Below are positions 10,401-17,927 of a DNA stretch of 50,928 bases, piece after piece. Origin of the DNA: Bacteroidota bacterium (GTDB taxonomy: Bacteria > Bacteroidota > Bacteroidia > Flavobacteriales > Flavobacteriaceae); contig CANFVB010000003.1 of the NCBI GenBank assembly GCA_947450355.1, positions 1 to 50,928 on the forward strand, given 5' to 3'. The position numbers were made by a program, and so were the translations under genes. The notes beneath the pieces were generated by a model, which saw nothing but the letters and a program-made list of their open reading frames with translations, made no database searches and had not been told where the DNA came from. The stretch's first letter is position 1. Each line of letters opens with the position of its first letter.

Positions 10401-11710
10401 TAATCCTGACCTTCACTAACCGTAATGCCGTTAAATCCTGAACTTGCAGTTACAATTTCTCTAATATTCCCATTTAAAAAACCTCCATTATCAATTAATG
10501 CAGGGTTATATTTATTATTTCTATTGTCTGATGGCGAGTTAGTTGGATTAATAAAAAATCCTGTAGATGGATTTACAACTACAATTTCATTATCATTTAA
10601 CCCAGTCAATTGAGATTCTCCTAAATCCTGAAGCGCAATAATATTTCTTAGATTATTATTGGTAGTTGTAACACGATTTTGTCGGTTTGTAATCCAAACT
10701 TCTACTCGTGTAATTTGAACTCTACTATCAACATAAGGATAATTTTTTAGCGATGAATCGTATTTGTTTCTAAAATATTGAGACAAGAAAAAGTGACGAT
10801 CCGCATCATAATCTAATGCAAATAACTCAAAATTCTGAATGGTTCCGCCACCTTGAGAAGTAACCGATTTTGTTTGTGATTTTTGTTCAGAAAATACTCC
10901 CGTAACTGTTGTTTTGCCAAATTGAAGTTGCGCTTTCACACCAAATAAACTTTGAGCACCTCGAATTAACGAAGTATTCAAAGGCATACTGACATTTCCA
11001 ACTTCTATTTTTTGAATTATATCATCTTCATTAGCTTTCAAATCGTGATTGTATTCCAATTTGATAAGGTTTTGAAAAGCAAAAGTTGATTGTGTATCAT
11101 AATTAGCATTTACACTCAATCTCGTTCCCACTTTTCCCATTAAACTCATGCTTATTCTTTGATTAAAATCAAAAGTAGTACTTGATCTATTTCTCGGAGA
11201 AAAGGAAGGATTATCTTGTCTTGTATATCGTGCACCCAAATCCATTTCTACTGAACCTGTTGGTTTAACGTCAATTGTATTGCCTCCAAAGATGGTTTCA
11301 AAAAAACTATTATTCACATAATATCTTGGTAATAAATCTTTTTTAGCAGCTTCACTCCCCTCCTTTTTCCCATCAATCGCATCTAATTTTTTCCTAAAAT
11401 AAGTACGCATCGATTCCTTCAAAACCATTGCGTTGTATTCTTTCGGAGTAAGAATTACAGGATAATTAATTGAAAACCCACTAACAGAACTTGTAAAAAC
11501 GTAGCGATCTGTCAACGGATCATAAACATATAAATCAACAACACTTGGAGGATTTGGAATGCCTATTTGACCCGTTGAATAACCCATTTTGGTTGAATCT
11601 TGAACAACTTCATTAACTTGGGCTTGTAGTGTAAAATCAAAAAGTAAAACAAGTAAAAAAACACTTGTTTTTAGGATTAAATTTAGATTTTTTATATAAA
11701 ATGTTTTCAA
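4442..11710 (-). CDS. sprA: SprA, outer-membrane channel of the type IX secretion system
   Basis: A 2422-residue outer-membrane protein that forms the very large beta-barrel through which T9SS cargo (gliding adhesins, hydrolases) leaves the cell. Visible are a signal peptide (residues 1-31, cut after LQA), a long tract of alternating beta-strand sequence, and characteristic segments such as YVDDFEGSQTSIDMRAPYSW. It ends FTLRYNFGN in barrel-like sequence. The length matches SprA of F. johnsoniae (about 2400 residues as I recall), so it looks complete. A proline/lysine-rich linker (about residues 1935-1965, containing KKAPQSTPKVAPKPGQK) interrupts the strands. It starts 3 bp after ruvA and is probably co-transcribed with it. 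The window also encodes T9SS cargo at 16243, 39510, 41693 and 50693. Confidence 0.96.
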   Translation of the reverse strand: MKTFYIKNLNLILKTSVFLLVLLFDFTLQAQVNEVVQDSTKMGYSTGQIGIPNPPSVVDLYVYDPLTDRYVFTSSVSGFSINYPVILTPKEYNAMVLKESMRTYFRKKLDAIDGKKEGSEAAKKDLLPRYYVNNSFFETIFGGNTIDVKPTGSVEMDLGARYTRQDNPSFSPRNRSSTTFDFNQRISMSLMGKVGTRLSVNANYDTQSTFAFQNLIKLEYNHDLKANEDDIIQKIEVGNVSMPLNTSLIRGAQSLFGVKAQLQFGKTTVTGVFSEQKSQTKSVTSQGGGTIQNFELFALDYDADRHFFLSQYFRNKYDSSLKNYPYVDSRVQITRVEVWITNRQNRVTTTNNNLRNIIALQDLGESQLTGLNDNEIVVVNPSTGFFINPTNSPSDNRNNKYNPALIDNGGFLNGNIREIVTASSGFNGITVSEGQDYSKLENARKLNASEFTFHPQLGYISLQQKLTNDEVLAVAYQYTVGDVVYQVGEFGTDGVQATETGGVTPGTTQPTTITTQSLILKLLKSNLTSVENPTTHITRPIWNLMMKNIYQIPGAFQLQQADFKFNILYTDPSPLNYINIVSPLPQPQDLVTSTPLLKVFNVDKLNSNNDPQAGGDGFFDFIPGLTVDSQNGRIIFTTVEPFGKHLFEKLRDDTNRNYNGDPNSILDYNANQKKYVYRSLYRQSQATALQESDKNKFQLKGKFKSSGGEGIPIGAFNVPKGSVVVTAGGRVLVEGIDYSVNYQLGRVQILDASLQASNTPINVSLENNAVFGQQTRRFMGFNVEHKISEKFLIGATFLKMTEKPFTQKSSYGQESVNNTIFGFNTNFSTEVPFFTRLVNKLPNVDTDVPSNLSFRGEIAFLKPDTPQADQFQGESTIYVDDFEGSQTSIDMRAPYSWSLSSTPDKSPRSSYDFNATATDLSYGYKRAKLSWYSIDPTFYASRPSGLTIQDISLNSTRRIYSEELYPVTDIAIGQTQVVNTLDLTYYPKERGSYNYNPAAAATNELPNPQGNFGGIMRSLNSTNFEQSNVEYLQFWILDPYYDPGNIASETAASNTGKIYFNLGSISEDVLKDGRKQFENGLGPDQILVTPQPIWGNVPASQSLIYAFDTNAANRGNQDIGLDGLNNSEEANKFPDFSGVQDPSSDDYGYYLAAEGSVQEHYKNYNGTQGNSPVDVTDSNRGSSTLPDVEDINRDNTMNTINAYYEYSIYLHKNMTIGVDRYVTDIRETDAANLPAGANATKARWIQFKIPVSQPENAIGGISDFRAIGYMRMFMTGFSDNLTVRFGALDLVRGEWRRYTNTLDATDPNPSDDNTDFDVLAVNLQENGNRSPIKYVSPPGVVREQLYNNNSVINQNEQALAMRVGGAGLQPGDSRAVFKNLSVDMRQYKNLKMFLHAEALPAPSDPTPLQNDQMVGFIRFGNDFTQNFYQVEIPLKVTAEGASTAEDIWPEINNINLPLSLLTQLKILAMGGNAPAEDANGIRYIDDDVLDPSLATNTSRGKLRLGIRGNPNFGLVRTLMVGIKSKSTNTSPIRGEVWFNELRLSGMDNNGGMATVVNLDTNFADLATVSATGKRSTAGFGSLEQGPNERSREDLFQYNFVSNLSIGKLLPKKWGINLPFNYAVGEEIITPLYDPFNQDIKLQQLIDITTNQAEKDNIRDRAIDYTKRRSINFIGVKKERGEKQKPHVYDPENLTLSYSYNEVKRHDFEIESYLDKQVNTTVDYAYTFQPKPFEPFKKAKVFKKSDYWKLLSDFNFNYLPTNISFSSNIIRQYNRQEFRQVEVAGIGLDPLYRRNFLFNYQYGFNYNLTKSLKLNFTASSNNIVRNYLDQNNVPNNTVTIWDDYWNVGDPNQHTQQLTVNYDLPINKIPLFSFVKSTYSYTGNYSWQKASAALSSVEATDGTLYNLGNTIQNSASQKLNTAFNMDAFYKYIGLSKQTKKAPQSTPKVAPKPGQKVVNTPPQQNTSEGNIFIDGIRGVLTSVKNIQINYTENKGTALPGYLPGLGFLGTSKPTLGFVFGSQDDVRFESAKNGWLTNYPEFNQNFTQVTNKTLNLTANMDLFPDFKIDLTADRTFAENFSEQFDVSAGQYNSRSPYSTGNFAISTVLLKTSFRNSDINESSAFNDFRGNRIIVANRLAEQYYHSSTFPMDAEGYPVGFGKNSQAVLLPSFLAAYTGLISDKIGQSASGVSLSAFRDFPIPNWTAKYSGLMKFAFFKEKFKRFSLQHSYKASYTINSFRSNLEYNLNPNGIDAGGNFLNKTIIANINLVEQFNPLIRIDFELKNAMKFLAEMKKDRALSMSFDNNLLTEVQGIEYVVGMGYRFKDVAFTSKFADNPAGIIKGDINIKADFSYRNNQTIVRYLDYNNNQLAGGQNIWSVKLTADYSLSKNLTAIFYYDHSFSKAVISTSFPMTNIRGGFTLRYNFGN

Positions 11711-11713
11711 GTA

Positions 11714-12295
11714 TTATAAATTTTTTAAGGCTAATTTTATGATGTTTTCCACAGTGGCATCAGGATTTTCTTTAACGATTTTTTCCACCACTCGCTCCGC
11801 TGATTTTCTAATGAAACCCAAAACTTCCAAAGCAGATAACGCTTCATCTTTATTTGTATTGCTTTGACTCATAGAAACTTCGTCTAAATCATACAATTTT
11901 AACACTTTATCTTTTAAATCCAATATTACTCTTTGCGCTGTTTTACTTCCAATTCCTTTTATGGACTGAATGGTAACAACATCTGCGGAAGCAATTGCAT
12001 GTATAATTTGTTTTGGTTCCAATGACGACAACATTGTTCTTGCAATGCTTGCGCCAATTCCTGAAACAGAAAGTAACATTTTGAAAATTTCACGCTCCGA
12101 TTTTTCTACAAATCCAAAAAGCGTATGTGAATCTTCTTTAATTTGAAGATAAGTAAATAATTTTATAGCATCCGAAGCCGGAAGTAAGGAATAGGTATGC
12201 AAAGAAATATTGACATGATAACCAACGCCATTGCAATCTATTATGACTTCTGTAGGTGTTTTTTCTACTAATTTTCCTTGTAAGTGTGCTATCAT
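11714..12295 (-). CDS. ruvA: Holliday junction branch migration protein RuvA
   Basis: DNA-binding subunit of the RuvAB branch-migration motor in recombinational repair. The order is an OB-fold N-terminal domain (MIAHLQGKLVEKTPTEVII), two helix-hairpin-helix motifs (LLSVSGIGASIARTML and IKGIGSKTAQRVILDLKDK), and a small C-terminal domain. With the ATG at 12295 the protein is 193 residues, the usual size. The longer frame from 12334 is rejected because a TATATTTG promoter element lies at 12313-12320, inside that extension. It is followed after 3 bp by sprA; ruvB is not in the window. Confidence 0.95.
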   Translation of the reverse strand: MIAHLQGKLVEKTPTEVIIDCNGVGYHVNISLHTYSLLPASDAIKLFTYLQIKEDSHTLFGFVEKSEREIFKMLLSVSGIGASIARTMLSSLEPKQIIHAIASADVVTIQSIKGIGSKTAQRVILDLKDKVLKLYDLDEVSMSQSNTNKDEALSALEVLGFIRKSAERVVEKIVKENPDATVENIIKLALKNL

Positions 12296-12312
12296 TTTTG
12301 TTAAGTAATTTT

Positions 12313-12320
12313 CAAATATA
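12313..12320 (-). promoter_or_regulatory. -7 element of the ruvA-sprA promoter
   Basis: TATATTTG on the minus strand, 17 bp upstream of the ruvA ATG at 12295. It matches the Bacteroidota TAnnTTTG consensus; no good TTG at the expected -33 spacing is seen. It supports the shorter ruvA start. Confidence 0.5.
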
Positions 12321-12380
12321 AGAAAAATCTTCAATTGAAAATATTCTTAGTCATTATATATAGTGCTTTTTTGAAACAAA

Positions 12381-14666
12381 CTATTTTATTTTATTTCTCT
12401 TGTCTTTTTCTTGAGCATCAACAACCGCAACCGCAACCATATTCACCATTTCTTCGACACTTGCTCCGAGTTGAAAAATGTGAACTGGCTTATCCATTCC
12501 AAGCATTATTGGGCCAATAGAATCAACTTTGTACAATTCTTTCAATAATTTATAGGTAATATTTGCCGATTCTAAATTGGGAAAAATTAAAGTATTTACT
12601 TTTTTCCCTGCCAATTTTGAGAATGGAAATTTATCTTTTAGCATTTCTGGATTCAATGCAAAATCGGCTTGAAGTTCTCCGTCAACTTGTAATTCAGGAT
12701 GATTTTCATGTAAAAACGTAACGGCTTCTCTAACTTTGTTAGCACTTTCATTTGTTGAAGAACCAAAATTAGAATAAGAAATCATTGCAATTACGGGCTC
12801 TAAGCCAAACATTCGAACTGTTTTTACTGTCATCAAGGCAATTTTTGCTAAATCAACCGCAGATGGATTTGGATTTATTGCCGTATCCGATAAAAACATA
12901 GGACCTCGATTGGTCATCATCATATTGGTAGTTGCAACCAATGAAATTCCAGGTGCTTTATCAATTAATTGTAAAATAGGTTTTACAACCGACGGATAAC
13001 TTCGTGAATACCCTGAAACCATAGCATCCGCATCACCTTCGTTTACCATCATTGCGGCAAAATAATTACGCTCCCGCATCCATTTTTGAGCATCTAAAAG
13101 GGAAATTCCTCTTCGCTGTCTCGATTTCCAGAAAATATCGGCGTAATGATTTCTTCTTTTATCTTCTCCTTTTGTTTTTGGGTCAAATATCGGAACGTCT
13201 GCATCAAATCCAATTTCTTCTTTTAATTCTAATATAATTTCTTTATTTCCTAATAAAATTGGAAAAGCAATTTTGTCTTCATAAGCAATTTGAGCTGCTT
13301 TCAAAACATCAAGATGATCTGCTTCTGCAAATACAACTCGTTTTGGTTCCGTTTTTGCTCTATTTGCCAAAAGGCGCACCATTTTATTGTCAGAACCCAA
13401 GCGATCTAATAATTCTTCTTCATATTTTTTCCAATCTAAAATGGGATGCAACGCAACTCCCGATTCCATTGCAGCTCTTGCTACTGCTGGCGCAACGGTA
13501 GAAATCAATCTCGGATCAAATGGTTTTGGAATAATATAATCACGCCCAAAAATTAATTTAGTTTCTCCATAAGCAATATTCACTTGCTCTGGAACCGATT
13601 CTTTTGCTAAGGCAGCCAATGCTTTCACAGCCGCCATTTTCATAGCTTCATTAATTTTTGTTGCTCGAACATCTAAAGCACCTCTGAAAATATAGGGAAA
13701 TCCAAGTACATTGTTCACCTGATTTGGATGATCTGAACGCCCAGTTGCCATAATTATATCTTTCCTTGTGGCAATTGCAACATCATAATCAATCTCTGGA
13801 ATTGGATTCGCCATTGCAAAAACAATTGGGTCTTTTGCCATTCCAAGCAACATATCTGGCGATAAAATATTTCCTGCAGAAAGTCCTAAGAAAACATCTG
13901 CTCCCAAAAGAGCTTCTTTTAAATCCGTATTTTTAATTCCTTTTGAATATCTTTTTTGTAAATCTGACAAGTCTGTTCTATCACTTGACAAAACTCCGTC
14001 TTTATCAAACATGATGATTTTATCAGGATTTACACCCAATAAAACATATAAATTTGCGCAAGCCAATGCTGCTGAACCCGCTCCAGATATAACAATTTTT
14101 ACATTTGAAATATTCTTCTTTGCTAATTCTAATGCATTCAATAAAGCTGCCGAAGAAATAATCGCTGTTCCGTGTTGATCGTCATGCATTACAGGAATAT
14201 TCAACTCTTCAACCAAACGTCTTTCAATTTCAAAAGACTCTGGTGCTTTTATATCTTCAAGGTTTATTCCCCCAAAAGTAGGCGCAATGTTTTTCACGGT
14301 TGCAATAAAAGCTTCAATATCTTTGGTGTCAACTTCAATATCAAAAACATCAATATCAGCGAATATTTTAAACAACAAAGCCTTTCCTTCCATCACTGGT
14401 TTTGAAGCTTCGGGACCAATGTCACCAAGACCTAAAACGGCAGTTCCATTAGTAATTACGGCTACTAAATTGCCTTTAGCAGTATATTTATAAACGTTAT
14501 TAACGTCTTTTGCAATTTCTAAACAAGGTTCCGCAACTCCTGGAGAATAAGCCAATGACAAATCTCTTTGAGTAGCATATTTTTTTGTTGGAACCACTTG
14601 AATTTTCCCAGGTGTTGGTTTGGCGTGGTATAATAACGCTTCTCTTCTTTTATTGTGATTATCCAT
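12381..14666 (-). CDS. maeB: NADP-dependent malic enzyme (malic enzyme fused to a phosphotransacetylase-like domain)
   Basis: Converts malate to pyruvate and CO2 with NAD(P)+, a cytosolic route from the TCA cycle to pyruvate. The N-terminal half is a malic enzyme (SLAYSPGVAEPCL, LVAVITNGTAVLGLGDIGP, MHDDQHGTAI, and the nucleotide-binding IVISGAGSAALACANLY). The C-terminal half (from about residue 430) is a phosphate acetyl/butyryltransferase-like domain, usually regulatory in MaeB proteins. The 761-residue length fits the MaeB class. The ATG at 14666 is preferred over one at 14690 because a TATCTTTG -7 element lies at 14688-14695, so the upstream ATG would have no leader. Confidence 0.95.
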   Translation of the reverse strand: MDNHNKRREALLYHAKPTPGKIQVVPTKKYATQRDLSLAYSPGVAEPCLEIAKDVNNVYKYTAKGNLVAVITNGTAVLGLGDIGPEASKPVMEGKALLFKIFADIDVFDIEVDTKDIEAFIATVKNIAPTFGGINLEDIKAPESFEIERRLVEELNIPVMHDDQHGTAIISSAALLNALELAKKNISNVKIVISGAGSAALACANLYVLLGVNPDKIIMFDKDGVLSSDRTDLSDLQKRYSKGIKNTDLKEALLGADVFLGLSAGNILSPDMLLGMAKDPIVFAMANPIPEIDYDVAIATRKDIIMATGRSDHPNQVNNVLGFPYIFRGALDVRATKINEAMKMAAVKALAALAKESVPEQVNIAYGETKLIFGRDYIIPKPFDPRLISTVAPAVARAAMESGVALHPILDWKKYEEELLDRLGSDNKMVRLLANRAKTEPKRVVFAEADHLDVLKAAQIAYEDKIAFPILLGNKEIILELKEEIGFDADVPIFDPKTKGEDKRRNHYADIFWKSRQRRGISLLDAQKWMRERNYFAAMMVNEGDADAMVSGYSRSYPSVVKPILQLIDKAPGISLVATTNMMMTNRGPMFLSDTAINPNPSAVDLAKIALMTVKTVRMFGLEPVIAMISYSNFGSSTNESANKVREAVTFLHENHPELQVDGELQADFALNPEMLKDKFPFSKLAGKKVNTLIFPNLESANITYKLLKELYKVDSIGPIMLGMDKPVHIFQLGASVEEMVNMVAVAVVDAQEKDKRNKIK

Positions 14667-14687
14667 TTCAATGTTAGTTTTAACATA

Positions 14688-14695
14688 CAAAGATA
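14688..14695 (-). promoter_or_regulatory. -7 element of the maeB promoter
   Basis: TATCTTTG on the minus strand, overlapping the upstream in-frame ATG at 14690. It predicts a transcript start near 14682 and therefore favours the ATG at 14666. No clear -33 TTG is visible at standard spacing. Confidence 0.5.
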
Positions 14696-14998
14696 AAAGT
14701 AAGAATTGAATTATAAACTCTTTATTAATGATTGTTTTTGAAATTAATTTATCGAAAGGGCTTGTTCAAATGTCAAAGATGCATTTTATCGGGGATATTT
14801 ACTTTTCATCGGTTTATTTAATCAAACATATTTTAAATAGAATACAAATGTTATTTTTATAACTATATATACTTATAAAAAAGTTAAACTTGATATATTA
14901 AACAATATAAATTTAAAAGTTACCGTTAAAAGAAGGGATTCTATTACAAAGAAACTAGCCTATTTATTCAATTAAATTTCACTTTAAATAAAACCTAA
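14696..14998. other. Divergent intergenic region, maeB / phospholipase D gene
   Basis: About 300 bp of very AT-rich sequence between divergent genes. Apart from the maeB -7 element at its left edge I see no RNA gene, strong hairpin or reading frame with coding character. No consensus promoter for the plus-strand gene was found. Confidence 0.5.
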
Positions 14999-16168
14999 AT
15001 GACTATGTTATTACAGGAAATAAAAACACGTTCTCCTCAAAAAACAATTGAATTGGTTTACAGTGGCAATGACTATTTCTTGCGATTAGAAGAATTAATT
15101 AATGAATCCAAAAAGGAATTACACATACAAACTTACATTTTTGACACCGATTCAACGGGTTTAAGAATCGTTGAAGCCTTGAAAAAAGCTGCCAATCGAG
15201 ACGTGAAAATCTATTTGCTTTTAGATGGATTTGGTTCCAATTCCTTTTCTTCAAATATTGTAAAAGAACTGCGATATTACGGTGTAAATGTGCGATTTTT
15301 TTCCCCGTTATTTTCTTTAAATTCTTTTTATATAGGACGCAGATTGCATCAAAAAGTAGTCGTTTCTGATGGTAATAAAGTAATGATTGGAGGAATAAAT
15401 ATTGCCGATAAATACCATACAAGTTCCTTTGAAACTCCTTGGCTTGACTATGCAATTGAAATAGAAAGCAAAGTGGCTAGACCTGTTCAACAAATTTGCA
15501 GAAATTTTTATTTCAAAAAAAGAAAAGTACGGAAAAGTAAAATTGAAGCTACTATTTTTGATAAAGAACCAATTGCTGTTAGAATATTACAAAACGATTG
15601 GTTGAATAGAAAAAATGAGGTTCAAAAAGAATATGTGAAAGCGATTTCAAACGCTCAAAAAGAAATTGTAATTGTTGGTAGTTATTTTTTCCCAGGAAGA
15701 AAAATTGCTTGGGCATTAAAAAAAGCATCAAAGCGAAACGTACCTATAACATTGATAGTTTCTGGAATTTCTGATTTACCATTTTTAAGAAGCGCCTCCC
15801 TATATTTGTATTCCCTTTTATTGAAATATAATATTGAAATATACGAATGGAATAAATCGGTATTACATGGAAAAGCAGCAGTTATAGATAGAAAATGGAC
15901 AACTATTGGTTCCTTTAATATGAATAATTTAAGTTCTTTTGGAAGTATCGAAATGAATGTGGAAGTTAAATCGGAAGCATTTTCCGAGAAATTTTTATTG
16001 GATTTAGATAAAATAATTGTGCAATGCACCAAAATTACTCCAGAAACATTAAAAAAGAGTGATGGTTTTTTTACAAGGTATTCTAACTTATTGTCTTATT
16101 TTTTCATAAGAATTGTGGTAATTATTATGACTTTTTTTACAAAAAACAGGTTTTTGAAATCGTTTTAA
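14999..16168 (+). CDS. Phospholipase D-like / cardiolipin synthase family protein
   Basis: Protein of 389 residues with two HKD (phospholipase D) motifs: LHQKVVVSDGNKVMIGG (about residues 117-133) and LHGKAAVIDRKWTTIGSFN (about residues 291-309). Each has the His-x-Lys-x4-Asp pattern, so both half-sites look intact. The family includes cardiolipin synthases, which join two phosphatidylglycerol molecules at the membrane. Unlike classical Cls there are no N-terminal membrane helices; a hydrophobic stretch (RIVVIIMTFF) near the C-terminus could anchor it. Substrate is therefore uncertain. The ATG at 14999 is followed by a second at 15005. It converges on the LamG gene across a shared terminator. 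Confidence 0.85.
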   Translation: MTMLLQEIKTRSPQKTIELVYSGNDYFLRLEELINESKKELHIQTYIFDTDSTGLRIVEALKKAANRDVKIYLLLDGFGSNSFSSNIVKELRYYGVNVRFFSPLFSLNSFYIGRRLHQKVVVSDGNKVMIGGINIADKYHTSSFETPWLDYAIEIESKVARPVQQICRNFYFKKRKVRKSKIEATIFDKEPIAVRILQNDWLNRKNEVQKEYVKAISNAQKEIVIVGSYFFPGRKIAWALKKASKRNVPITLIVSGISDLPFLRSASLYLYSLLLKYNIEIYEWNKSVLHGKAAVIDRKWTTIGSFNMNNLSSFGSIEMNVEVKSEAFSEKFLLDLDKIIVQCTKITPETLKKSDGFFTRYSNLLSYFFIRIVVIIMTFFTKNRFLKSF

Positions 16169-16203
16169 TTTGAAATTATAAATAACAACCTTCTCAAAAT
16201 AAA

Positions 16204-16227
16204 AAAACTCCTCAATTGAGGAGTTTT
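16204..16227. terminator. Bidirectional rho-independent terminator
   Basis: Perfect inverted repeat: arms AAAACTCCTC and GAGGAGTTTT around AATT, giving A- and T-tracts on both strands. It lies between two convergent genes (phospholipase D-like on plus, LamG protein on minus) and can serve both. Confidence 0.85.
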
Positions 16228-16242
16228 CATTTTATTAAAGAT

Positions 16243-17301
16243 TTACTGTAAAATAATTTTCTTAATATTCATTAAGTTGTTTGAAGCATCATAAAGTTTG
16301 ACAAAATAAACTCCTTGACCGCTCCAAGTATTTAACGGAACAACATATTGTTGTGTATTCATAGCGCCACTAAATACTTCTTGACCCAACGTGTTCACTA
16401 TTTTGATTGTCCAGCCCGAAACATTTGCTAAATTACCACAATCAATAGTAATATGGTCATTTGCTGGATTTGGATAAATGTTTACAGAACTTGTATAAGT
16501 AACTGGTGTTGTGTTTAAAACACCAGTATTTATTGTCATTGTTAAGCATTCATTAGAACTGACAGAGTTGTATAAATTTGTAATTTCTTGTTGGGTTAAT
16601 GCGCGGTTCCAGATTCCGATGTCGTCTATTTTTCCATTGAAAAAACCTTGGATTCCAACATTTTCTTTTCCAATCAACAAATTATATTGTGTATTTAAAT
16701 TTATATAGTTAAATTGAGTAGATGTATAAACTAAGATGCCATCTAAATAATACTTTAATTCATTATTGACACTATTGTAGCTTACATTGATTAAATGCCA
16801 ATTCAAATCAGAGACTTGACTATTCACTCCGCCTATAGAACTTAAGCAAAAACATGGGTCTGCGTTATAATGGATTTGATAAGGTTGATTTGATTGAGAT
16901 TCCAACGCAAAATGCCAAGTTCCTTGTCCCGTTAATCCAGCATTTTTGGAAAGGATAAATCGATGTTCATAATTAGGATTTGAGATTGTTGAAACCGCTA
17001 ATTTCACCCAAGAACTTAAAGAGAAATTTCCAATTATATTTAAGTTGGAACTTGTTGGAACGCTTATGTAATTTGACGCACCATCAAAACTATACGCACT
17101 ACCCGCATTACTAAATCTATCAGTTGTTAAAGTAGCTGTATTAACCGTCCCATTATTCCCATTTCCGCTTTCATCATTTGCATTGCCATTAAATGGCCAA
17201 TACCCAACAAGACCATTTGTTGGAACATAAGAAGGCACTTGAGCCTTAACCATTTGGGTTGTTAAAGCAAGACCCATTGCTATAAATAATAATTTTTTCA
17301 T
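16243..17301 (-). CDS. Secreted LamG-domain protein with T9SS type A sorting domain
   Basis: Cell-surface or secreted protein of 352 residues. It has a signal peptide (MKKLLFIAMGLALTTQMVKA, cut before Q21) and a concanavalin A-like/LamG domain (about 28-245) that begins LVGYWPFNGNANDESGNGNN and includes GNFSLSSWVKL and KIDDIGIWNRALTQQEI. The C-terminal sorting domain (about 273-352) starts VNIYPNPANDHITI and ends LMNIKKIILQ. LamG folds usually bind glycans or proteins; no catalytic motif is evident. It would be exported by Sec and then by the SprA channel. A TATATTTG -7 element lies at 17324-17331, and a near-palindrome at 17346-17374 lies over its upstream promoter region. It is divergent from an XRE regulator. 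Confidence 0.88.
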   Translation of the reverse strand: MKKLLFIAMGLALTTQMVKAQVPSYVPTNGLVGYWPFNGNANDESGNGNNGTVNTATLTTDRFSNAGSAYSFDGASNYISVPTSSNLNIIGNFSLSSWVKLAVSTISNPNYEHRFILSKNAGLTGQGTWHFALESQSNQPYQIHYNADPCFCLSSIGGVNSQVSDLNWHLINVSYNSVNNELKYYLDGILVYTSTQFNYINLNTQYNLLIGKENVGIQGFFNGKIDDIGIWNRALTQQEITNLYNSVSSNECLTMTINTGVLNTTPVTYTSSVNIYPNPANDHITIDCGNLANVSGWTIKIVNTLGQEVFSGAMNTQQYVVPLNTWSGQGVYFVKLYDASNNLMNIKKIILQ

Positions 17302-17345
17302 TTTGTCAGTTTTATATTAAATACAAATATATAAAAATTCTATTA

Positions 17346-17374
17346 TATAGTGTACTTTATTGTAGAGTACTATA
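17346..17374. promoter_or_regulatory. Imperfect palindrome, candidate operator between LamG and XRE genes
   Basis: TATAGTgTACT (17346-17356) and AGTACTATA (17366-17374) are inverted copies apart from one extra base in the left arm. It sits between divergent genes, just upstream of the LamG -7 element and about 28 bp before the XRE start. The position suits an operator for the adjacent regulator; that is inference. Confidence 0.35.
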
Positions 17375-17401
17375 GAAAAGTATAATTTATGAGTTTTGTG
17401 T

Positions 17402-17662
17402 ATGGAAAATTCAAACCCAAAACCCAATCAAGATGAGCTTAAAGCCATTGCGTTAAGATTAAAAGAATTAAGAAAAGCAAAAGGTTATTCTAATTATGAA
17501 CATATTGCATTCGATTTAGAAATGAGTCGTTCCGCTTATTGGAGATTAGAAACAGGAGCAAATTTTGAATTAAAAACACTAATTAAAATTTGTAGATTGT
17601 TGGAAATTAGTTTAGAAGATTTTTTTAAAGGAATAAAAATACCGAATTCAACAACGCTTTAA
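17402..17662 (+). CDS. Small XRE-family helix-turn-helix regulator
   Basis: Single-domain DNA-binding protein of 86 residues. A lambda-repressor-like HTH covers about residues 12-70: LRLKELRKAKGYSNYEHIAF, then the recognition helix region MSRSAYWRLETGANF. No ligand-binding domain is present. The frame opens at a TTG (17396); the ATG at 17402 is preferred. It is divergent from the LamG gene with a near-palindrome between them, so autoregulation and control of that gene are plausible. No toxin partner is visible next to it. Confidence 0.82.
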   Translation: MENSNPKPNQDELKAIALRLKELRKAKGYSNYEHIAFDLEMSRSAYWRLETGANFELKTLIKICRLLEISLEDFFKGIKIPNSTTL

Positions 17663-17667
17663 AATAA

Positions 17668-17699
17668 AAAAAACTCCTCAATTTCTTGAGGAGTTTTTT
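17668..17699. terminator. Bidirectional terminator between XRE gene and tRNA-Gln
   Basis: Fourteen-base perfect arms, AAAAAACTCCTCAA (17668-17681) and TTGAGGAGTTTTTT (17686-17699), with loop TTTC. It can end the XRE transcript on plus and the tRNA transcript on minus, whose 3' end is at 17701. The stem core is the same as in the terminator at 16204. Confidence 0.88.
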
Positions 17700-17700
17700 G

Positions 17701-17771
17701 TTGGTCTACTAGGACTCGAACCTAGAAAGACTGCACCAAAAACAGTTGTGTTACCATTACACCATAGACCA
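17701..17771 (-). tRNA. tRNA-Gln (anticodon UUG)
   Basis: Read on the minus strand: acceptor arms TGGTCTA and TAGACCA pair fully. The D arm is GTG/CAC. The anticodon arm ACTGT/GCAGT (one G-U pair) has loop TTTTGGT, giving anticodon TTG. The T arm is CTAGG/CCTAG with loop TTCGAGT. The discriminator base is A, and the 3' CCA is not encoded. Its own promoter lies directly upstream. Confidence 0.95.
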
Positions 17772-17794
17772 ATTTCATTGCTGTTAAGCGAGTG

Positions 17795-17825
17795 CAAATT
17801 TAAACGAAATTTTAAGTTCTACAAA
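17795..17825 (-). promoter_or_regulatory. Promoter of tRNA-Gln
   Basis: On the minus strand TTTG (17822-17825), 19 bp, then TAAATTTG (17795-17802): an exact match to the Bacteroidota consensus. It lies 23 bp upstream of the tRNA 5' end. Confidence 0.75.
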
Positions 17826-17927
17826 TTTTTTAGGTAAAAAAATTAAAAATAAATATTTAGCATTTCTTTAAGCAAAAAAACATTTTCTTTGTACATCTAA
17901 AAACAAAGTAAAATTCATACTATAAAT

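Noticed and set aside
14999..16168. Phospholipase D protein as an anti-phage nuclease
   Set aside because: The double HKD protein with lipid-enzyme spacing and a hydrophobic C-terminal segment fits the cardiolipin synthase family, and no defence genes surround it.
17402..17662. XRE gene as the antitoxin of a toxin-antitoxin pair
   Set aside because: No toxin-like gene is adjacent; the neighbours are a secreted LamG protein and a tRNA.
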